Shown one piece after another: positions 1-10,226 of a stretch of DNA of 64,000 nucleotides. Origin of the DNA: Isoetes taiwanensis (Eukaryota > Streptophyta > Lycopodiopsida > Isoetales > Isoetaceae); contig JAJEKV010000041.1 of NCBI GenBank assembly GCA_021234155.1, positions 674,835 through 738,834 of the forward strand. The letters run 5' to 3'. Position 1 is the stretch's first letter. The number at the start of each line of letters is the position of its first letter. The notes beneath the pieces were generated by a model that was not told the DNA's origin, searched no databases, and saw only the letters and a list, made by a program, of their open reading frames with translations. A program made the translations under genes and the position numbers.

Positions 1-357
1 TTCAGGCTCGTCAAGGACAACTTGCCTTGTTCGAGGCCAGAAGTTCTGAATTTTTGTATTGCCCGGGGGTACTTCACCTAGCACTCGCATCACTTCGCAC
101 CAGTAGTCTATGACCTCGTTCATGTAGGTATTGGACCATGAGTTTACACCACCCCTAGAGATATTAGCCCGATGCACCATGTACTTCGCAATTGACGACC
201 TCAATGCTCCTATGTCCTTGAGGCTTGCATATGGCCTGACAGTCTTGGGTGAGCCAATCGGTATCATTGGCAAACCACTGTCATCTGCTTTCCACATCCG
301 AATACCATTCTCTATGACCAGGTCTCATCTTGTAATACATTACTGGCCAACTATCAT
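1..357 (-). pseudogene. C-terminal part of DUF7869-type transposon-derived gene, open at window edge
   Basis: Minus-strand reading frame that stays open from about position 325 to the window start, so the gene continues outside. It encodes a stretch with MWKADDSGLP, GSPKTVRPYASLKDIG and VNSWSNTYMNEVIDYW. These resemble the C-terminal tail of plant DUF7869 proteins (a WKxDxxGxP stretch after the nuclease-like core). It lies directly downstream of the core at 358-807 but in another frame: the intervening codons YYKMRPGHREW read in a second frame before the switch. Either a short intron or a frameshift separates them. I infer it is the same gene as the four segments upstream. Assignment rests on resemblance recalled from the family. 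Confidence 0.5.
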
Positions 358-807
358 TCATGCAAAACTTAAATAATAAACCAAACGGTCCTTCTTGTCA
401 GGAATGTACCCTTCGACGAAACCTTTCCAATCGGGAACCTCAATAACAAGGTATGGTGTCGGTGCCTTTGTGCTACATTCTCGGAAGAGTTGCATTACTT
501 CGGGAAGAGTTAGAGCATCAGACCTGCGCATTAACGTTGAATAGTTACTTGCATCAATGTCATCATGAATGTGGCCTACCATCATGAAGCCAAGCTGTAT
601 TTGATCAAAAACACGCAACCACACAAGATAGGACAGATAGGAGAAGAGATATTTGCTCTTGTTCTGCCCAGCACAATTGTCTAGCTGCAAGTATAGCCGC
701 CTAGGCAACATCTTAAAGTGCGCTGGTTGCTTAGGAGGCGCTAGGAAGTCTTGCCCAGTGCAATTGTTTTTTTTTGGTCCGTAAGCCTGCACTGTCGAGG
801 AGTGCAT
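358..807 (-). pseudogene. DUF7869 core (predicted RNase H-like fold) of transposon-derived gene
   Basis: Encodes YLQLDNCAGQNKSKYLFSYL followed by GFMMVGHIHDDIDASNYST. These are the two hallmark blocks of the DUF7869 family (LQLDNC-GQNK and VGHTHEDID), thought to be a transposase or integrase-like core whose conserved acidic residues resemble a DDE-type site. Both blocks are complete. The join to the previous segment (731-1075) lies at a T9 run near 768-776 where the frame changes, so it is either a splice junction or a homopolymer frameshift. The family occurs in many copies in seed-free plants and in animals and is usually transposon-associated. Function here is unproven. Confidence 0.65.
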
Positions 808-1075
808 TGACCCATATGCCCTCAGGCTGACCTTGTTCTCTCAAATGGCCCCAGTTATCTTCGGAAGTATCCTCCAGTGGTTTGATAGCATGATTCAAGG
901 AACCAACATGAAAGTTTGAATCATCCTTCCAAAGGTTGAGTGAGAAATGTCCCGATGCACCTGTGCCATGGCCATGCATCAGTGCACCAGTCACACTAAC
1001 TTTCAAGCATTCACCTCTCCATACCGACTTTGCTAATTTCTCCAGTCTTGGAATCATAGTCTTGTTTTGGTCCAT
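731..1075 (-). pseudogene. DUF7869 gene, segment with MDQNK motif
   Basis: Begins MDQNKTMIPRLEKLAKSVWRG and continues with VTGALMHGHG and SGHFSLNLWKDDSNF. This matches the region just before the DUF7869 core, where family members have a DGMDQ(N/A)K-IPR stretch followed by a strand-rich segment ending in a leucine-rich W-VN-LLD motif; here it reads GIWVNALLDSAG. The first aspartate of the putative catalytic set lies in MDQNK. It follows the 1100-1552 segment by 24 bp in a different frame. Intact motifs with frame changes at each boundary suggest a multi-exon gene or a decaying copy. Confidence 0.6.
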
Positions 1076-1099
1076 CTTATCATGTATGATAGTGAGGGC

Positions 1100-1552
1100 C
1101 TAATCCGGTGATCGATGGGACAGAGCTCTCCACGACCAGTACAAGCTCCTACAAGAGATTTGGGCAGCCATGTGTGCCTTCCTTTCAATCTGCAATTCTC
1201 TTCTCTCCCTTGGATCTCTCGTCTTAGCCATCTTCTCTTTTATTACAATACAGGTATTGCACTTAGAGAAAGCTGTCCTCTTTGCTATTGCAACCTCGTT
1301 GTGATTTAGCTTCCACCCACGTGAGAATGAAGAATGTGAGACGTGTTTGCCTGTCATCTCCATCACATTGGCATTCACCTCATGAAGAATGTCTTTTTTG
1401 GTTAGGACAGAGGGGAGCCTCTTCACATTATCTCTCATGCCTTCAGTAGTGATTTTCGATCTGTGGGGCATTGTCTCAGCATTCTCATCTATGTACATAG
1501 ATAGCACGGCCTTCCCTGCTAGAGTGTGAGACCTCGGTTTTTTCGTGCCCAT
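1100..1552 (-). pseudogene. DUF7869 gene, Cys and basic coiled-coil segment
   Basis: Encodes FSKCNTCIVIKEKM then RDPRERRELQIERKAHMAAQ and LYWSWRALS. Family members have the same arrangement: an F-KC-TC pair, then a basic amphipathic helix (R-RRELQ-R-HL-QQ), then a YY-RR stretch just before the MDQNK segment. Upstream it includes a Ser/Thr-rich region with LPSVLTKKDILHEV, which corresponds to the family's variable middle. The two cysteines may be part of a zinc site with upstream residues. Order and spacing agree with the neighbouring segments. Confidence 0.55.
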
Positions 1553-1597
1553 GTTACCATGTTCAGCAACTCTGTGGCCAGCAAGGAAAAGTCTGCG

Positions 1598-1957
1598 TCA
1601 CTTGTAGAAAGTGGACATTGGAATACCATAGGCTATATGCCATGCTTTCAAACAAACCTGCTTGTTATTTAGCATGAGCATCTTGACCTGTCCGTTCTGT
1701 GAACAGACGTCTAACATGTTAAACACAAATGTGGTCCTCTCTGAGGCACTCAAGTTCCAGAAGAAAGTACGCATACACCTAATCTCGGCTGTTGAGAAGT
1801 TTGCGCAGCAATTTCTCATGCAACAAGTCGAAGATGTAAAGTTGAAAATGGAAGCTGCCATGATCTTTCTTTGGGCTTTAGTTACAGCAGCTTTACGTGG
1901 AGTCCGGTTCACCATTCTGTACATCCTCTTGGGTGCCTTCTCGACTTCAATTTGCAT
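1598..1957 (-). pseudogene. DUF7869 gene, N-terminal Cys-rich segment
   Basis: Contains STCCMRNCCANFSTAEIRCMRTFFWNLSASERTTFVFNMLD and ends VCLKAWHIAYGIPMSTFYK, given here only to place the motifs. Family members carry a CC-KNC pair, a helix ending LS--ER--F, and a VC--AW---YGI--ST block early in the protein. All three are visible here in the right order, which supports one gene running from about 2641 down past the window start. Confidence 0.5.
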
Positions 1958-1972
1958 GGCATAAGGTTCTGC

Positions 1973-2641
1973 TTAACCGACTATCTCTCTGACAGTCTTT
2001 ATGAGTGTCGACACAGCAACATTGTCTACTAACACCAAAGCATTCGACCACTTCACCAAGTCGTGCATCTGTGGCATCTCACCACAAGCTTGGCATCTCA
2101 TTGACGGTCTTTCTAGCATGGGGCATAGCTTCATCAAGGTGGCAGCCAGGAAGTCATCACCTAATCTAGTATCAGCAACTGCTTGATTAGGATCGGTAAA
2201 GATGATCACACCAAAGCCATAAGGCATATCACAGCATTCGTGCAAAAGCGTGCAATTCCTCTCAACAAGTTCTTCCCTAGAAATACCCCCATGACGATGT
2301 ACTGAACCAAACGGAGTTGTGGGTTCCTCTAACAACAACCAATTCAGCTTCTTAATCTGTGCAGGGGGAGTGGAGACGGGAGTGTTATCTTGGAGATCAG
2401 TCACATCTCTCTCGGGCCACAGAATAAAACTCCCTCTGGACTCTGCAAGTATTGAGATTTCAGGTTCCGGGTAAGGCAACGGAATGCTCCCATCAACAAT
2501 GACTTCCACAGACACTACAACGAATCCATCAGGCAAGGGCAAGTTATGGTGCTTTGTGAAGTTGTGTAGACGAGCCTCCCCCACCTTCCTCCCATTGAAT
2601 AAAATAGACTTCAATTGGTCCATCCTGAAAAAAGAACACAA
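1973..2641 (-). CDS. Plant transposon-associated protein segment (DUF8039-like), upstream of DUF7869 gene
   Basis: A 222-residue open frame with FVVVSVEVIVDGSIPLPYPE and GSFILWPERDVTDL. This resembles the small domain found in many plant transposon proteins (V-V--V-----LP-P-----L---VG-FI-WP), which I would call DUF8039-like. The C-terminal half has CQACGEMPQMHDLVKW, a possible Cys pair. It starts with MCSFF; MDQLKSILFNG a few codons later may be the real start. It abuts the DUF7869 segments with a 15-bp gap and a frame change, so it is either the first exon of the same gene or an adjacent ORF of the same transposon. Confidence 0.45.
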   Translation of the reverse strand: MCSFFRMDQLKSILFNGRKVGEARLHNFTKHHNLPLPDGFVVVSVEVIVDGSIPLPYPEPEISILAESRGSFILWPERDVTDLQDNTPVSTPPAQIKKLNWLLLEEPTTPFGSVHRHGGISREELVERNCTLLHECCDMPYGFGVIIFTDPNQAVADTRLGDDFLAATLMKLCPMLERPSMRCQACGEMPQMHDLVKWSNALVLVDNVAVSTLIKTVREIVG

Positions 2642-3362
2642 TGGAATGCTGTAAGAAAACGCCGTGGCGATTTCATGGAGCAGTATCTGCTAATGTTAAG
2701 GAGGAACGAGTCAACACACCTGGAAATTGCTGCGTGAGATCGCCGACGCGATCCGGTTTAGCACTCACGGTCCACAATAGAGCCACGTAATGTTGGTCCA
2801 GTAAGAGCCCGATACTCCAAGACTGTTGCGCGAGATCGCAACAGCGATCCGGATGAACACACGGAAGCTCCCAAAATGCTGAAGTGTCCTAACCTTCTGT
2901 ACTAAAAAATGAGGCTCCTCAAAGAGGTTCTGATATTGTAGACGGACCTATTACAGGCTCCTTAAAGAGGTCCCGATATTGTAGAGGGACCTATTAGAGG
3001 CATATAACAGAATCAAATTATTGTAGACGGACCTATTAAAGGCATATAACAGAATCATATTATTGTAGACGGACCTACTAAAGGCATATAACATAATGGA
3101 ATTACTCTAGATAGACCTATTGAACGCATAAAACACTTCATGGAATAGAACAATGCATTGGAAGACAAGTGACTGATCAAATTTATGCAAGAAATAATCC
3201 AGAATGATATTACTGTCCCAAAAACTAGATGAATGCATTAATAGAATGGATTTAGTCTATACAGAGCTTTTACAAGCATATAACAATTCATGGAATAGAA
3301 CAATGCAATCTAAGGTTAGTGATCTATCCACGAAATGTTGCAGAAGAATAGTACAGTCCCAA
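2642..3362. other. Non-coding stretch between the DUF7869 gene and the LTR
   Basis: No supported gene. It starts with short repeats of the type 'GAGATCGC-ACGCGATCCGG' (2738-2757 and 2835-2855) and holds the minisatellite listed separately. The right end is AT-rich, with CATGGAATAGAACAATGCA recurring at about 3139 and 3291. Confidence 0.5.
2935..3150. repeat. Minisatellite, ~42-bp unit
   Basis: About five imperfect units of ATTGTAGACGGACCTATTAA followed by AGGCATATAACAGAATC. Units begin near 2935, 2978, 3019, 3062 and 3103. The outer units are most diverged, which is usual for a tandem array decaying from its edges. Confidence 0.75.
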
Positions 3363-4999
3363 TGTGACGCTCCCTGCTAAATATACGGCACCCGACCGTG
3401 CACTCGGCAGGAAATCCCCCATCCGGTCCTTCAACCGCACGGGCCCTCCGTCTATCCCACACTCTGAGATGATCGTAGTGTGGGAAGGGGACACGAAGGT
3501 GTCTTGCGTGCCCTTCCCCCTATGGGCTCCTATCACAGCGGAAGCATAAACAACATCAGAACTAGCAATAACAATACAACATACTACCTCGAAGGATAGT
3601 CCATCACATATCCACAAGTGCAAGGGTGATAATCATAAACCATAAAACATGAGAGCTCCTACCCATGGCTCTGACTCATAAGGAGGATGACTGACTAGCT
3701 AGGCCTCAAGATAGAGCAGACCGAGTTATAACAATGGTGAGGGCTGGCATAAGACAATGGCTAGGGTTGATCACTCCATCTGCCCCTCCTGTGCATACTT
3801 TGCAGAGTGAGCTAGATCAGACTCTGGCATGACTCTAGCCTTTCGGATACGCAATCCCATGGCATCACCCATCAGGACTACTCCAGGTTGCATCTCCCTG
3901 GTCCGATGAGGCAGGAAGGGTTGCATCTCCCCTTCCCGGGGTCTAGAGGTTCCACGGGCGGCTAGAGAATCATGGCGACACACGATTCGTACCCGACTTA
4001 ACCCCCCAAAACAAGAGCCAAGCCAACACTTGCAACTCTTGAGAGGCAGGGCGACACCATTGCCCCAGGAGGTGTCAGACCCATGCCCAGCCCACACGAA
4101 GTGACCGACCATAAGCCTAGCCCACTATGGCATCCCCCGTAGCCCCCACTCGGCAGGGATCCTCCCTCCGCATTGCCTCTAGCCCCGTTATGTAGTGCTG
4201 AGTCATATCATAGTCCCCATAGCTCGGTGGGTTCCTATGCGCAGGCCGCATCTAATAGGAACTAAGGGATCTAATCTAGGAGCATACTACATATGGCTCT
4301 AGGTCTCTACCCCCCTTCCCAATACAAGAGGAGCAAACATGATCACCCAACATCACATAACATCATATCATGAGAATAATCATAAGAACATCTTAACCTA
4401 ATCATCTATATCTAACTTACAGTTAGGGTTCCTTGATTAGGGTTCAAGATGATGAATGAGGGTTCTAGGATGGCTCTACCTTAGATACAAGATGCTAACT
4501 CATCTGGAATGCTAATTCCAGATGAACTACTATGATCACTACCCTACATACCTGCTCCAGAAGCACTCCCTCCGAACCCTGGCGTCTCCATGGTCTTCGA
4601 ATTGGATGAAGCTGCGCTTGCTCCAAGGTCGAATCTACTCTCAGGGGGCTGCTGCACCAATATGCCACAGCAAACGATACTTGAAACGAGATTTCGAGTG
4701 CGTAGATGAGGCTCAGGGTGCTAGGGCCGGGGCCTAGGGTTAGGGTTTAGGCTAATATAAGCTAGGGTCCACATAGGATGCCACGTGGCACCACTAGGAT
4801 GGGGCTGTGTGGCGGTTGCCCAATAGGATAAGGCCATGTGGAAATAGGCCTTATCCTAATGTTATCTAAGTTAAACAATTAACTTAGATGTGCACCCCTT
4901 GCCACTTTCTAAGGTATACAAGGCTACATAGGTAGACTTGTATGGTGACGGGTCTAGGAATATACGTATTTATAGCGTATATTCTTCTGGAACGTCACA
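3363..4999 (-). repeat. LTR (3' LTR) of Ty3/gypsy element C
   Basis: On the minus strand it runs TGTGACGTTCC to GGGAGCGTCACA, ending in the same inverted TGTGACG/CGTCACA termini as the LTRs at 46473, 50830 and 27867. Its body matches the 50830-52457 LTR throughout, including a telobox-like AACCCTAACCCTA block near 4735-4755 and the CAACCCTTCCTGC region. Immediately outside its 5' end (5000-5016, minus) is a purine tract TAGGGGGAGGGGGAGAA, the polypurine tract, so this is the 3' LTR of a minus-strand element. No PBS follows it. The ORFs inside are LTR shadows. Confidence 0.9.
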
Positions 5000-5375
5000 T
5001 TCTCCCCCTCCCCCTAGGACAATGCTGTCCTCAGCATTGCGCTAAGGTGACGAACCTACCCTATTCCTGCAAAACAACAAGATACATGCAAAAGAAAACT
5101 TACTATTCCATTAATATATAGCATAGGCTATATTTATGTCTATACAAAATTTATATAGCCTTAACAATAGTAATGTTATAATAAGTCAAAACGTTATCAC
5201 ATATAATATTAGGGTTCATAATTTCAAGTCTAAATTATGCTTCCTCTCCTCCACGTAATGCGCTCCCGTCGGTACTCCCCTATGCTCGCCCTGCACGAGT
5301 AGCACATTACGTTAGTTTAGTTAATAATTGTGGTTTTAGGGGACCACCCCCCTTACCTACCTCCTTGAGCCGAAC
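5000..5375 (-). mobile_element. 3' untranslated region and PPT of element C, LTR-proximal half
   Basis: Reverse complement of the segment between integrase and 3' LTR in element B (about 50470-50829). It includes the PPT at 5000-5016 and the block GTAATGTGCTACTCGTGCAG (minus). It continues beyond the solo LTR at 6930. Confidence 0.85.
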
Positions 5376-6924
5376 TGTGATGCTCCCTGAATATATACGG
5401 CGCTCCGGACATATACACACAGGGACTTCCCTCTCCCATGGCAATCAGCTCACCATGAGCAGGGCCCTCCGTCTAACTCGGACCATCCATAGAAAGATGC
5501 CCGGGTGAAGGACACGGAGGTGTCATTTGGCCCACGCCTTCAATGGGACTCCTAAGTCACGGAAGCGTGAATACATGTTAGCACACAGCATAATCATATA
5601 ATAAATAACCACCACGAAAGGTGGCACATCCATCCAACTGATGATAACAGAGAAGATGCATCTAATGCTAAGGAAAACACCCCAAACCCCAGGTTCTACC
5701 CCGGCTCAGACTCCTGTGAGGATGGACTGACGGCTCGGTCTCAAGAGATCAGCAGACAGAGGTATAACCTGGCGTTGGCTGGCAAGAACAGTGGCTAGGG
5801 TTGTCCACTCCATCCGCCCCTCCTGTGCACACTTTGCAGATGAGCTGAATCAAGCTATGGCGTCATTGTAGCCTTCCGGAGACGCAATCCCAAGGCATCA
5901 CCCTTCGGGACTACTCCGGGTTACATCTCCCCGGTCCCATGAGGCAGGTCAGGGAAGTGTCCCTTCCCAGGGTCGCAGTGATTCCATGGGTGAGCTAGAG
6001 AATACGTGCCGCATCAGTGACCCCCGCATCCGTACCCGACTTACTCCCCTAACTTTATTTTCAAAGTACAGGATGATCACACCACTGTACCCAGGGAGTG
6101 TCAGACCCATACCCAGCCTAGTTCACTGGCCGACTATTAGGCCTAGCTCACTGAAGGAGTCCCCGTAGCCTTTTATGCTCAGGCGAGACCCCACCCCACA
6201 CTTCATCACTACGACCCCTTATCTGGTGCTTCAATCATGCCATAGATTCCACAGCTCGGTGGGATCCTGTGCACAGGCCGCAACTAATGGGAATAATACA
6301 GGGCTCTATCTAGGAGCATACTACAATACATGGGCTCAGAGGTCTCTACCCCCCGTAATCCCCCATCTCCGGAGTGCTAACTAAGCAAAGAACTACTAAA
6401 CCATCAACCAAAGCACATATAGAGACTGGAGATAAGAATACTCACCATATCAATCAAGGGTTAGCCTAACAGGTAAACCACAGAGAAAAACAGAGAGAGA
6501 ACACACCACAGAGAGGCGCTATGCTATAGATCAACAAAGTAACCTACTGACTAACCGTCAAATCGGTCTTGGGTTGTTCCATCTCGACTAGCTGAAGGGT
6601 GCCTGGTTGCTGCTTCTCCTCCTCCATCTCCAGCTACTCCTAATTCAAATTGGGGCACAAAAGCCCTAATTTGGGTGTCCAAAATGGAAACCCTGCCTTG
6701 CCCAATTGATTTGGGCCAGGTGGCATGTCATTAATTAACTAATTAAGCTAATTAGGTTAATTAAGACAAAATTACACTTAATTAGGTTTTATTAATTTAG
6801 CATAGCTAAATTAATCCCTTTTAGGTCAACCCCCTAGGTTAACATACCCCATGGTGGCGTATCCCTACTACGTGACGTGTTGGTATATTTATACGTATAC
6901 CATATAAATACGTGGAACGTCACA
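5376..6924 (-). repeat. Solo LTR nested in the 3' region of element C
   Basis: Bounded by TGTGATG and CGTCACA and flanked on both sides by CGAAC (5371-5375 and 6925-6929), a perfect 5-bp target-site duplication. No internal region remains, so it is a solo LTR left by LTR-LTR recombination. It is a diverged relative of the neighbouring LTRs: it shares the GGTCCCATGAGGCAGG and CTCCTGTGCACACTTTGCAG blocks. Sequence on both sides (…CCTTGAGC / TACCAATTC…) joins into the intact 3' untranslated region seen at 50.4-50.6 kb. Confidence 0.92.
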
Positions 6925-6929
6925 CGAAC

Positions 6930-7413
6930 TACCAATTCAAGGTTACCCTACTACCTTGCACTCGATCATGGCCCTTTCGGATTTGAGCTTAAGGATCATT
7001 TAAGATGCTCCTATCATCGCCCATGATCAAGTGCTACCTTGTACTCGGTTACCCGATGCCGAGTACTCCCTAGTGCATCATGCCCCAAGGGTTTTAAGCT
7101 AGGGAACGTCTCACGATCCCATCATCGCGCATGATCACTTTAACCTTCACCATGACCCTCCTACGGCCAGGTGTGCGTACCCCGCATCGCGGCAGAGAGA
7201 GCATCCGATCGATGTCCCATCATCGCCCACCATGCCTCATTCCTCACTCACATGACCCTAATGGTCATGCGCACCTCTTGGTGCATGTTGGCCTAGAGAA
7301 TGCCTTGAAGGTGTATCCCATCATCGCCCACACGTTCCAAGATTCTGGCACATGCACTCTACTAACTAGAATACATGAGTCAGAACTGAAGGCTAACTAA
7401 GAAACATACTAAG
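6930..7413 (-). mobile_element. 3' untranslated region of element C, pol-proximal half
   Basis: Reverse complement of element B 49986-50465. It holds three or four copies of a 'GGGCGATGATGGGA' phrase (around 7015, 7120, 7215 and 7325 on the plus strand as CCCATCATCGCCC/GCGC) separated by similar 75-110 bp spacers that also share TCATG and CTCTAG-type words. I see no ORF that would explain the repeat. Confidence 0.8.
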
Positions 7414-8040
7414 CTAACCTCCTGGCAAGTCGACGTCGACCAATTCGAAGATGACTCGCCCATCAAACTCCTTCATAAACTCTGGGTATTGCTTCTCCAA
7501 ATCCTGCTTCAATACCCATGTCGCGTCTTCCAGGGGCAAGTGCTTCCACTTGACCAAATACTGGAGGAACTGGGACCTCCTAGTCTTCTTGAATGACTTA
7601 TCAAGAAGTAATTCAGTCACAAATTCAACTTGCTCTTCTGTCATTTCCAACAAAGTTGGAGTATCCAAAACCTCATCAGGGTTCGGATCGTGCCTTTTCA
7701 ATAACTTACGTGGAAGACCTTGTGAACTTTGAGATGGGCCAGGAGATCCAACTTGTAGGCTTGAGAGCCCACTCTCTCCAAAATCTTGAACGGGCCAGCC
7801 CACCTAGGGGCAAGCTTCTTGCAATTCCCTATGCGAAGCTTAGCTTGCTTCACCTTGATCTTCAACCACACCTTATCGCCTACCTTAAACTCCCTCACGG
7901 TCCTGTGCCTATCGGCTACACTCTTCTGCCGACTTGTTGCTGCTAAAAGGTACCCCCTTACTTCTTCCACCAGCTGCTACATATCTGTTGTCGTTGTTGA
8001 GAAACTTCCACCTTGGGCACTAGATTATGCACATAACTAG
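7414..8040 (-). pseudogene. Integrase C-terminus and chromodomain of element C
   Basis: The upstream part (7698-7970) has FKVGDKVWLKIKVKQAKLR, RWAGPFKILERVGSQAYKLDL and LKVHKVFHVS, the GPF/Y-type module of Ty3 integrases. The downstream part (7414-7700, another frame) has RRSQFLQYLVKWKHLPLEDA, then TWVLKQDL, a chromodomain with the aromatic W of the methyl-lysine cage. Chromodomain integrases place insertions by binding modified histone H3 tails. A frameshift at the HVS-LLKRH junction separates the two. The catalytic core upstream is deleted in this element. Confidence 0.85.
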
Positions 8041-8127
8041 GGTCAAGCATTGATAACCGTAACTGATCATGGAGGAGACATCTTCGATGACTCTTGCTTC
8101 ATATTATTGCACGTAACTCGACCAGGT

Positions 8128-9068
8128 ATGTAATCGGCCCATTTGGATTCCTTGTTCCAATCATAGTTTCTCAACGTGCTCTCCAAAATTGTGTTGGTGC
8201 GGTCCCTTTGCCGATTTGACTACAAATGATAAGCAAAACTCATCAACAAGTTGGTGCAGCTCGTGTTGAAGAAGTCTTGCTAAACGTCGCTAAAGAACTT
8301 CGGATCTCTATTGGTGATGATCGACCTGTGCATTCCATGCAGCCTAAAAGAACTCTTATGTAGACCACACGGCTAGATCCAAGGCGGTGTGGTGTCTATG
8401 GTGTGGCATGGCAAGTATGTGCCCTTTTGATAAGCTATATACCACAACCATCAAGGCTTCAAAGCTTCTTGTTGTCCTTGGAAGGCCCCTATGAAAACCA
8501 TGCTGAAGACTTCCCACTTGGCGTCTGGCACCGCCCAAGGTTCCAAAACTCCCGAGGTTGAAGTTGTTCTGCCTTTGTCTGCTGACGCCACTGACATTCT
8601 TGGATATATCTGACTATCTGCTTCTTCATGCCTGGCCAGACGTAGCTACTTCTAATCTTGAAGTAGGCCTTTGTAGATTCTGCATGGCCGAAAGTAGGGC
8701 TACTATGCGTATCATGAAGGATTTTCCTTACTCCTGATGCTTTAGGTAGGCATAGTTGTTCTTTGGTATTAAAGGTTGCCTTCCTTTTTAAAAAAAAAAT
8801 ATTTGAAGGTTTCTCTTTTTTAATCCGTCCTTGCACTCTTGCAAAGACTAGCCCATATGTGCTTAAACTCCATGTTGGGGGAGGGGGAGGTGGCTTCTTC
8901 TATCTTCTTGCTGAATTCGCTTGTCGAAGTGGAGATGGCATTGCAAATTGATGCTTCAAAGGCTTGCCAATGAGTGGCGGCGTCTTAGCATCTCCATGGC
9001 TTCCCTCAATTGGGCTACATGCTCTTCCATTAATTTGATGTAGATCACGATGTCGTTGAAGAGAGATT
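8128..9068 (-). pseudogene. Element C pol remnant, copy 1 of an internal duplication (integrase zinc-binding domain)
   Basis: On the minus strand 8836-8489 encodes ILHDTHSSPTFGHAESTKAY, then WPGMKKQIVRYIQECQWRQQ. This is the HHCC domain of Ty3 integrase, but the second cysteine pair is damaged (C-W-R instead of C-x-x-C). Downstream is GLPRTTRSFEALMVVVYSLS, the first catalytic block, with the leading MDFI disrupted. Upstream (9068-8890) is a remnant of RT. It repeats at 10227-11137 with few differences: copy 1 has an A9 tract (8789-8797) with extra bases before it and an extra G-rich run (8876-8889). Confidence 0.8.
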
Positions 9069-10226
9069 AACCAGTAAACCAGCCAGTAGTAAACCAGCCA
9101 GTAGATCAGACAGTAACCAGTAAACCAACTTTTACTGGTCTAGACTAGTCTTTTTACAAACTAGCTAGTTTTTGTCCCACTACCAACGAGCAGCCAAAGT
9201 GGAGGACATGTATAGGCTTTTAAGTTCTACCACGTCGGGGATCATCATCGTATACCCCTAGTAACCAACTTTCAAATATAAGTGACATTGGCAAGGTTTG
9301 AACCCATGACCAAATGAACACTTATTTTTGGCATTACTAGGCCTATACCAACTCACCACACATCCGTTGGGCAAAACTTTGGCCATACATGCACACTTTG
9401 TAGGCAGGATTCAATCCCACCTTGAGGAAGTTTTCGGATCCTAGGGGCAACTCTAGGGGCATCGTTGAACCCAACGTCACCAGCCTAGTGCCGCCTGCCA
9501 CGTATGACTTTTTGGGCATCCTAGGACCAGAGGGCTTTAGACAGTAACATTTAATCAGCATAAACCAATACCAGTTACAAAACAAAGGCATTAAGAATTT
9601 GATGGAGAATTTCTCACTAAACATTAAGAACTTGATGGAGAGTTTCTCACTAATTAATGAGCGTGAACTATTACGAGCTACAAAACAAAAACATTATGGG
9701 CTAAAAAACAAAAACATTAAGGATTGGATGGGGAAAGTGACACCAATTGAAGGAAAGAGCTTATAAGAACATTGTTTTAAATATGACATTGCTTTCAACA
9801 AAAATATAACAATAGTTTCTAAGTCGAATCAATACCAATTGTATTGTCGAAAACACCATTGTTTTATCTTGAATACCAAATAGAACAACATTAGTTTATA
9901 TAGAAAATATAGACTTCATTAAAAGCAATCAAAAAACAATTAGTAGTTTGTGTGCTAAATCGCTAATTAGATGATTAAAACACGTCAATAAATCACTATT
10001 ATGACCATGGCATTAAACCAAATAAATAAACTACCATAAAAACCCATGATGGTGAACTATAGTAACAAACTAGAACAATAAACCATAAATAAGCACCACA
10101 CTATATAACTATCCATAGTTATTCAACATATTAACCCACAAAATAATATTACTTTATTATAGTGGTTTCATCTAAAAAATATTGTGGAAAACTAGTAACT
10201 GTTCTGTTTTGGGGGCCTTGTGGTGG
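9069..10226. mobile_element. Unidentified AT-rich insertion between the two pol copies
   Basis: About 1.16 kb with no homology to element C. It opens with AACCAGTAAACCAGCCAGTA repeated two to three times (9069-9125), the mirror half of which appears as TTTTACTGGTCTAGACTAG, and is AT-rich from 9640 onward. A small block (TTTCTCACTAA) recurs at 9610 and 9642. The minus ORF at 9343-9624 has no recognisable domain. Precise edges at the duplicated pol segment suggest an insertion or a duplication junction, but I see no clear TSD. Confidence 0.4.

Noticed and set aside
2935-3150. CRISPR-like array
   Set aside because: Units are contiguous, imperfect and without unique spacers; this is a minisatellite in a plant nuclear context.
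3364-4737. ORFs at 3364-4112 and 4522-4737, matching 51721-52161
   Set aside because: They are LTR sequence; similarity between copies comes from the shared repeat, not from protein conservation.
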